Source: Bryum argenteum
Lineage: Eukaryota > Streptophyta > Bryopsida > Bryales > Bryaceae
Length of the DNA: 64,000 bases
Assembly: GCA_037043015.1 (NCBI GenBank)
Contig: CM073321.1
Location: forward strand, 13,710,001 to 13,774,000
Direction: 5' to 3'
A program made the translations under genes and the position numbers. This document shows positions 56,607 through 64,000 of this stretch, in pieces. Below the pieces are notes generated by a model. That model had not been told where the DNA came from and did not search any database. It saw only the letters and a program-made list of their open reading frames with translations. Numbering within the stretch: the stretch's first letter is position 1; every line of letters begins with the position of its first letter.

Positions 56607-59600
56607 TCAATGCCTACGTTGCTTCTTGTTGGAGCTCCTATTCTTCTCAAAGTTCTCCACCACCTCCTTAGCATTCACCATGTCCTTTGCCGCCACCCAC
56701 GTTGCTTCTTTCTCGTGGTATCCTCGCCACTTCACAAGGTATTCCTTGCTCTTGTTTTGAGGTTCCTACTCTTGAGGATGGCCTCTACCTCATATTCCAA
56801 ATGTTGTCCAACCAACTCTGGTGGTGGCCGAATCACTTGCTTGCGATCCGGCCACAAGGTATCCTCCTTGAATGGCTTTAACAATGAAACATGGAATGTT
56901 GGATGCACTTTGATCTCGGGTGGTAGCTCCAACTTATACACATCTTTGAACACCCGTTCCACAATGGGAAACGGACCCGCAAACTTGGACATGAACTTTG
57001 GAGTGAGGCCTTCGGGCATGGTGAAGTTCTTCACATTCAACAACACCTTTTGTCCCACCTCATACTCCACTTCACGTCTTCCGGCATTGACTTGCTTCTC
57101 ATAGCGCCTTCTTGCCTTCTCCAACAACAACTTGGTTTTTTCCAACATATGTTCCCGCTTCTTGGCCAAGTCTTCACCATCTTGGTTGAACTCGGTGTTG
57201 AATGTGCCCCCTCGAGAGCTAAGTCGGCGGGTTGGAGTGGCTCCACTCCATAGGCCACTTTGAAAGGTGACTCCTTAGTCGCCGAGTGTGTGGCCGCATT
57301 GTAATCGAACTCCGCCAACCCCACATAGTCTACCCAATCACGTTGGTCCGCACTCACAAAGTTCCTCAAGTATTGGTTCAAGACCCCATTCACCCTTTCT
57401 CGGTTGCCCATCCTGTTTGGGGATGAAAGGCGAGTGCTAAATGTCAACTTGGTTCCCACCTTCCTAAAGAAGTGTCTCCAAAATGCACTTGTGAACTTTG
57501 GGTCTCGATCGACACAAATCACTCTTGGCAACCCGTGATGCTTCCACCATGCATCGAGAAAGATCTTGGCGGTCTCAAGCGCGATTCAGATTTCCTCTAG
57601 TTGGCACCATATGAGCCAACTTGCTAAACCGATCCACCATCACTAAGATGGCATCATACCCTTGCGACTCGGGAAGGCTTGTGATGAAGTCCATAGATAC
57701 ACTATGCCAAGGACCCGGCGGAATTGGCAATGGTTGCAACAAGCCCGCTTGCTTTTGATATGAAGCCCGGTTAAGTTGGCACTTCACACAAGTCTTCACA
57801 AAGTGGGTTATGTCATCTTTCATCCCCGCCAATAGTACCTCCTTGACACCGTTGCAATGGTAGCCTTTTCTCCCCTATGGCGGCTATGGGACTATCATGT
57901 TCCTCCTTCAAAACCAACAATCTAAGCTTGCCTTGAGGAACATACACCCTACTTTGCTTATACTTGAGCAATCCATTCACCAACTTGATCTCCTTGAGCT
58001 TCTTGCCCTTCCTAAGATCACCAAGCATTTGTTGTGCCTCGGGGTCCTTCATGTACCCCTCTCTTATCCGCCGTTCCCAATTGCCTTCACCCTTATACAT
58101 GAGCCGCAAGACTTGGGTGGTGCTCATGGCATGAAACTCTTCCTTTCTACTTAGCGCATCCGCACCACATTGTCACGGCCCGGTTTGTGGATCAAGTCCA
58201 CATTCATGAGCGCCAAAGCATCATGCCACCTCAATTGTTTGGCACTCATTTGTGCTTGTGTCTCAAAATACTTCAAAGACACATTATCGGTGTAGACCTT
58301 AGTCTTGTGCAACCCCAAGTAATGTTGCCATGTCTTCAAACAATGCACCACCGCAAAGAGCTCCTTCTCGTGAGTTGGCCATCTCCTTTGACACCCATCC
58401 AACTTCTTGCTCTCATAGGCAATTGGCCTACCATCTTGCATCAAGACGCCTCCAATGGCAAAGTCACTTGCATCTGTGTGGACCTCAAAGGGCTTATCAA
58501 ACTCGGGAACTTCAACACTGGTGGAGATGACAACTTGTTCTTGAGTTCCTCAAAGGCTTGGTAGCAAAATTCATCCCATACTTGGTTCACCCCTTTTTCA
58601 ACAAGTCGGACAAAGGCTTGGCAATCTTAGAGAAGTTGCGTATGAAGCGGCGATAGTAGTTTGCTAGGCCAAGGAATGACCTAAGTCCCTTTTGTGTAGA
58701 AGGCCGCTTCCACTCTTGAATTGCCTTCACCTTCTTCATGTCCGGCTTGATTCCATCTCCGGTAACCACATGGCCCAAGAACTCCATCTCAAGTTGTGCA
58801 AACTCACTCTTTTCCCCGTTAGCATAAAGCTTGTTGTCTCTAAGCTTCATGAGTACGCCTCAAGGTGCCTTGCATGTTCCTCGGCCGTCTTGGAAAACAC
58901 CAAGATGTCATCGATGTAGACAATCACAAAGTCATCCATTTCCTCTCGAAAGATGGTGTTCATAAGGGTTGTGAATGTTGAGGGTGCATTGCACAACCCA
59001 AAGGGCATCACAAGGAACTCATAAGACCCATACCTTGTGCGGCACGCGGTCTTTTCCACATCCGCATCCGCAATGCGGATTTGGTAGTAACCCGACTTCA
59101 AGTCTATGCGACTAAAGTACTTAGCTCCCGCCAATCTATCAAAGAGATCATCAATTCGAGGCAAAGGGTAGTTGTTCTTGATGGTCACCTTATTCAAGGC
59201 CCTATAATCAATGCACATCCTAAGCTTGCCATCCTTCTTGTCCACAAAGAGGACCGTGCACCATATGGTGACTTGCTTGGTCTCACATAACCCCTTTCCA
59301 ACAAGTCGTTTAGTTGCTTCTTTAGCTCCATCAACTCTTTTTGGTTTAACCGATAAGGTGCCTTAGAAGGTGGCTCGGCTCCGTAGCACACCTCGATCTT
59401 GTGATCCACTTCTCTTCTTGGGGGTAGCTCTTTGGGTAACTCATTGGTAAGCACATCCTTGTACTTGGCCAACACCTCTTGAATTTCTTTGGGAAGTGGT
59501 TGTTGCACCCCTTCCCCTCATGCCCAAGTTGCTCTTCACGAGCCATCACCACAAATTGATGTTCCAACATTTGGTCTAAAGAGACCAAGTTTAATTTGCC

Positions 59601-61218
59601 CCCGCTATTGAAGGGCCACGAGTTAACTTCAACACTAACTCCTTGCCATCACGGCGCACCACTAACCGTCTTTGGCTTGCGCCTCACATCCACCGTGTGC
59701 GCCTCAAAGAAGGTATCCCCTAAGATGAGGTCTACCTCATCCATCTCACATAATGAAATTCTCAACAAACTCCAATGTCCCACACTTCAAGGTCACTTGC
59801 AACGCCACTTCCTCCGTCTTGTGCGGTTCGCCCTTTGCAAAACGCACATTGATGGGCTTGCTTGCCTTTTGCAGCAAGCAAGCCCAACTCCCTTGCTAGT
59901 TTGGGACTCATGAAGGAGTGCGTTGCCCTCGTATCAACCAAACATGAGACATCTTTGTCCTTCACTTGGGCCTCAAGAAACAAGAGGCCCGGCCTTGGCT
60001 TGAGGCTACTTGCCTTGGCCACAAAACCTCCTTCTAGTATGCGGTCTTCAACACAAGCAAGACTTGCAATGGTACTCACCTTCTTGTCGGGGCACTCCGC
60101 AATGAAGTGGCCAATCTTGCCACAACCATGGCACCTCTTGGCCTTGGTGTCATCACCTTTGTCTCCCCTTTAGATGGCTTTCCCCCTTGGTGTTCCCTTT
60201 TGTTAGAGGCTCCACCATCCACTTGTCCCTTGTGTTTGTTGCCAAAGCCAAACTTCTTGCGCTCTTTGCCTCGAGCCGCATTCCTATTTGATCCGCTTTG
60301 TTGAGAGGGGCCACTTGACTTCCTCCCGGGTCCATCACCTCAATCCTTTCAACAATCTTGATGATGCCCGCCACATCCTCGTGGAAGTTTTGGGAACTTG
60401 AACAAGGCATCCACCACCCACTTTTGAAGCCCACCCAAAAAGATGCACTTCTTAGAGAACTCATCCATCTTGGGTGTGGCATTCATTTGGGCATTGAAGT
60501 CACGCACATAGGCCTTGAGAGACCCGGTGTGCCTCATTTGCACCAAGTTCATGCCTTCCCTCAACTCCCGATACTCGGTGTGAAGCGTTCACTCAACAAG
60601 TCTTTGAAGCCACCCCAAGTCAAGTTTGCCACCAACTCCGGCTCTTGCTCCTTTTTGCTTGTCCACCATTGAAGAGCATGATCCTTGAGAAATGTCACCG
60701 CAATGGAAACCTTGTCCTCCTCATCCGGCTTTTGGACATCATAGTAGTTATCCATCTCAAGAAGGAATTCCTTCACCTTCCTTGCCTTACCAAGTCCCGA
60801 GAAGGTGCTTGGCATGTTTACCTTAGCCAACTTTTTGGTGGAAGATGAAGGTCGGGACCCTTGCATCATGAGGTGTTCAATCAACCTCTCTTGGCGATCC
60901 CTTTCTTCCTTCCCACGCTTGAGCTCTTGATTCACGGAGTCCATGAACTCAAACATTCTCATTTGGAAAGCCAATTGAGGATCTTGTTTTTCCACCCTTG
61001 GGAAGACTCTAGGCGTCTCGACCTAGAGCGCTCCTCTTCACCCAAGGGCTCCTCTTGAAGTGACAATTCCATTTGCTCATTGCCCTCACTAGTGGCGACT
61101 TGCTCATTGGAGTCATGAGAATGAGCCTCACTTGTAGGATCGGGGTCTTTGTTCCCCCTCGTGCGTGGCCGCTTGGAAGCTCCAGCTCATCACCCTCAAT
61201 GGTCTTCTTCTTGCCCAT
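56607..61218 (-). pseudogene. gag-pol: Chromovirus copy 2 gag-pol
   Basis: Same domain order as copy 1: gag start MGKKKTIEG at 61218, protease (CLVDTRATHSF, DTG changed to DTR, about 59950), RT YIDDIL (about 58920), RNase H, integrase and chromodomain, stop at 56607. At least eight small frame changes are visible, for example near 61185, 60585, 60400, 59255, 57580 and 56745. Several sites broken in copy 1 are whole here and the reverse, so neither is the direct unmutated parent. The Gly to Arg change in the protease motif would inactivate it by itself. Confidence 0.9.
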
Positions 61219-61270
61219 TGCTCCTCACAACTTTGCACTTGGGTACTAAAAGCCTCCTCTCGATACCAAG

Positions 61271-62562
61271 TGTCGCAACCCTTGCTAGCTCACCTTAGCT
61301 TACACCAACTTTTTCCCAACTCTAGCAAGTGTCACGAGCGCTAACTCTGCACATCCCCCACATGCACAAAGTTAGCTCTCCATACCAACCACCAAGCTCA
61401 CCGCTTGGTTATCAATCCCTCCTACTCATGCAACCGGGACTCAACCCCTTCGTAGGTAGCCAATGGTTAGGTGCGGACTTCCACTTATGTCCAAGGCCCA
61501 ACTTGGTGGCACTCCCATACCACGCGGCCTAACCGCACTTGGTGGTGTCTCCTCACCACCGCCCATGACCACCATGGTGACCCCAAGGCCACCAAGTAAT
61601 CACAACGCCGGCGGTGAGACACCACCCCACATCGGTAGCACTCATGGTCCTCATTTTGCCCATATGAGTCCCCGTGGTGAAGCCCCAACACTAGCTCCCC
61701 CACCGGGACTCACCTTGTCCTTATGAGCCACCGTGGTGAAGCCCCAACACTAGCTCCACCCACCGTGCCTCATTTTGCACTTTGAGTCCCCATGGTGGAG
61801 CCCCAACACTAGCTCCACCCATTGGGACTCACCTTGGCTTGGGAGTCCCCATGGTGAGGCCCCAACACTAGCCACACCACTGGGACTCCCACCTTGGTCA
61901 CCACCAAGGCACCATGGGAGTGGGGAGGAGACCAGCCCTCCCCATAGTATACTCTGTGGGATTCGGCAGCCCCTGGTCCTAGGTGAAGGGCTGGACCCTC
62001 ACACCTCTTAGTTTTGGAAGACCACCCAATCTCCCAATGCCTTAGCCGCTGGAAGGCCCCGGAGACTTCCCGAACCTTCCAGGGCTCGTATCTACCTCGT
62101 CCCGCATCCAAACGCGACGAGCGACCACTCTATCGACATCTACTCGTCAAGTAGATGCCGATAGACACCTTACTTGCCTCAATCCGACAAGTATTGAGGG
62201 AGTTATGCCCCTCTGAAGATTCGGGAGTCCCGGGCCAGCTTCCCAGTCCAGCACTGTCCCTGGACAGCACTCCCTTTAGTCCCACAATCTTCCAACTCCC
62301 ATAACTTTTAGCTCACACCTCCAAATGAGGTGCTCCTTAGCATCCCGGAATCGTGGCAACATGAGCTTCCATAATCTCATGTCCATTCCCTCGTGGCTCC
62401 TAGTCTCCGTGGGTGAGAGGCGTCTCCAACGCCCGGGGTCCTCTCCCACACTAGGCCCACTTAGGTTCCCTTCACCTTGGCACCCCAAGGCCCGGGCGTC
62501 ACTCCGGTGTCCCCCTTGGGCCCTTGGTGTTGCGGGCACTCCTCAAGGAGAGGTGCGCGACA
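61271..62562 (-). repeat. 5' LTR of chromovirus copy 2
   Basis: 1292 bp ending at the right-hand GATGG target duplication. The adjoining primer site reads cttggtatcgagaggagg on the minus strand, a variant of that in copy 1. Confidence 0.92.
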
Positions 62563-62567
62563 GATGG

Positions 62568-62589
62568 CGGCGAGTGGGTCAACGAGTAG
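62568..62589 (+). CDS. Last recognised exon, right fragment
   Basis: Continues ESGTD as GGEWVNE to a TAG at 62587-62589 when the element and one target duplication are ignored. Alternatively the exon ends at TGG/gtcaac (62577) and splices in phase to 62714 (ttcagtgag acceptor), which would fuse this gene to the phosphatase-like frame. The intervening DNA is pyrimidine-rich toward 62709 but also has an aataaa at about 62668, so either reading is possible. Confidence 0.4.
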
Positions 62590-62713
62590 TCTCCAAATTA
62601 TTGGATGCTGTTTTGCTTTTTGTACATAGTACACTTATAAACGTTGTACTTATTGAAACATCATTCAATAAAATTGACTCTTTTATTTCACATCACTTTT
62701 TATCTTCAGTGAG

Positions 62714-63783
62714 TCTGCGTCCTTCTCATCACAAGGCCCTAATCTTCGTCCTTTTCTACTTGCCCCCCTTTCTGAATACCTTGTTCCGTCCGATTGCTTC
62801 AAAATCCCCCGCCAACCACCTCATGTTACCTCTGGGTGTGGCGGTTCAGTACCCAATCAGTGCTGGCAGTTCTTTGCATACTTCAGCATTTTGCAAGGTA
62901 CACACCCACTTGTTTTAATACCATTTTCCATTGTTACGTGTTCCCTCACTGCAGGCAGGACCGTCCAAATATCCCAAACAGCGTATCTCGCCCGAGCTAC
63001 CCATTACGCATATCTCTCCAGTCTTTTACGGTCCAAGCCCAAGTGGTTGAATGTGATGTTGGAGTTAGACGGAGTTCTATGTTCGATGGCCTCTGTGTCT
63101 ACCCCAACGCCTGCAGAGTGCCTGTCTTTCCCGGATCCCAATAATCCTCCGGTGTTTTCCTCCACCGTCCCAACCTTAGTTGCCGGCAGGGTCGTCTACT
63201 GTCGTCCCGGGTTGACCGGGTTCCTTCGTTTACTAAATTTGTTTTGCCACATCCACGTCTGGAGTACCCTAGAGCCTAAGGTTGTCCATGGACTCTGCTC
63301 CTTTTTGTTCTCGAAGTCAGACGCTGCCCCTGGGCTTGTCTTGGCTTCCAACCAATGCGATAATCTGTTGTTGAAGAATTACGCATTCGCCAAGTACTCC
63401 GGCACGACTAATCCCATCCTCTTAAAATATCCTCGACGGCGGTTGTATCCTAAGAAGGGTGCCAATTTTAATGACGATAATTTGCTCATTGTGGATTCTA
63501 AGCCTGAGACTTGCATTGCGGTTCCCACAAAGAACACACTCTTCACTGTTCCGTGGAACCATTCCTGTCCGGAGGAGCCAAAGTCCGACTTATTAAAGAG
63601 GATAGGCGAGATATGTCTTTCCGTGCATTTGAACGGTCGTGAGAATTTTCCCGAGACTATGCACCATCGTAGACCCACGCATAATGAACTGTCAAAGGAC
63701 TCAGAGTTGTATATGCTCTTGAGCCGTAATCTTCCATATTTGTGGAATCAGGACCGAATCAGTGGGAAGAATTTGCCTTAAAT
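62714..63783 (+). CDS. FCP1/NIF-type HAD phosphatase-like protein
   Basis: Two exons: 62714-62897 (SASFSSQGPNLRP to FFAYFSILQ) and 62955-63783, joined across a 57-bp intron (gtacac to tgcag). The frame reads LNVMLELDGVLCSM (about 63048-63085), VYCRPGLTGFLRLLNLF, VWSTLEPKVV (about 63265), a Lys-rich YPRRRLYPKKG and DDNLLIVDSKPE (about 63475-63505). That is the order of CTD-phosphatase (FCP1/SCP) motifs DxDGT, (S/T), K and DD. The nucleophile Asp is Glu and the final DD is DS, so it may be catalytically dead. This enzyme group dephosphorylates the RNA polymerase II tail in the nucleus. Stop TAA at 63781. The true 5' start is unknown. Confidence 0.5.
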
Positions 63784-64000
63784 TCTTTTATCAGTGGTAT
63801 TATTCTGGTTTTTACCCTAGAAAGCTTATGTTTATCGGTTGCTTAGATGGAGATATATTGTAGATCGATTGGTGAATCCACCCTCGACATACATGATTAA
63901 ATGCGTTCTTATATTGTGTACCTTTTTCATTGCACTTAGTGTCTTGGACTCATTTTCTAAAATGGCTGTGTTTATAAACCAGGTTGCTGTTGTTGGACTT
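63784..64000. other. 3' untranslated or intergenic sequence
   Basis: AT-rich sequence after the phosphatase-like stop codon. No further feature is supported before the window ends. Confidence 0.5.

Larger units (their letters stand above)
54401..62562 (-). mobile_element. Ty3/gypsy chromovirus copy 2 with transduced flank (8.16 kb)
   Basis: Read on the minus strand: 5' LTR 62562-61271, interior, 3' LTR 55812-54519, then 40 bp of foreign sequence (54518-54479), then a 78-bp LTR end (54478-54401). The whole unit is framed by a perfect 5-bp duplication GATGG (54396-54400 and 62563-62567), so it entered as one molecule. The 40 bp equal 22895-22934, the 3' flank of copy 1 in the GHTHEDID pseudogene. 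Confidence 0.95.

Overview
The window reads as nuclear DNA of a streptophyte plant. It holds a Ty3/gypsy chromovirus with a C-terminal chromodomain and an initiator-Met-type primer site, a Ty1/copia element, a CACTA element whose ends begin CACTATAAGAAA, a Mutator-like transposase with a SWIM zinc finger, and short GT-AG introns. A bryophyte, fern, lycophyte or charophyte fits better than a seed plant, but that is an impression, not a result. No bacterial operons, tRNAs or rRNAs were seen.

Layout. 1-7.3 kb: a 41-bp minisatellite, a CCGG-rich noncoding block and a decayed minus-strand gag-like plant transposon gene split by a solo LTR (4804-6096, perfect 5-bp target duplication). 7.5-12.7 kb: a minus-strand Mutator-like transposase in at least three exons and a divergent small acidic/basic gene. 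13.1-22.9 kb: a 29-bp GC-rich minisatellite, then LTR - 42 bp - LTR - gag-pol - LTR of the chromovirus, with flanks and LTR variants showing it is a recombinant. 22.9-26.3 kb: a broken minus-strand gene of the GHTHEDID family (DUF7869-like), carrying a 340-bp hAT-type MITE and a 48-bp palindromic array. 26.3-34.6 kb: a CACTA element, a 5'-truncated copia element and a truncated second Mutator-like copy, packed end to end.

35.8-64 kb is the most interesting part. A second GHTHEDID-family gene (minus strand, 35.88-38.82 kb) and a large multi-exon gene (plus strand, from 47.75 kb) face away from each other across about 5 kb of AT-rich DNA. Both have a GC-rich putative 5' exon and a first intron filled with one palindrome family (core TTTAGCTCGA-S-TCGAGCTAAA), which recurs in four more introns of the right-hand gene. 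The right-hand gene starts with Met-Ser-Arg-Thr-Lys-Gln-Thr-Ala-Arg, matching the histone H3 tail except for Ser in place of Ala1. It then shows a ParB-like segment, a degenerate DNA amino-methyltransferase-like segment, and a long acidic/coiled-coil tail. It is interrupted by a 1.5-kb solo LTR and by a second 8-kb chromovirus copy in its penultimate or last exon. Downstream, possibly as its continuation, is an FCP1/NIF-type HAD phosphatase-like reading frame with altered catalytic residues.

The second chromovirus copy (54401-62562) carries 40 bp identical to the 3' flank of the first copy plus an extra 78-bp LTR end, all inside one perfect target duplication. This is direct evidence of read-through transduction and template switching between the two copies or very close relatives. 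Most genes here are decayed; the GHTHEDID gene at 36-39 kb is closest to intact (three in-frame TAG codons, no indel seen).
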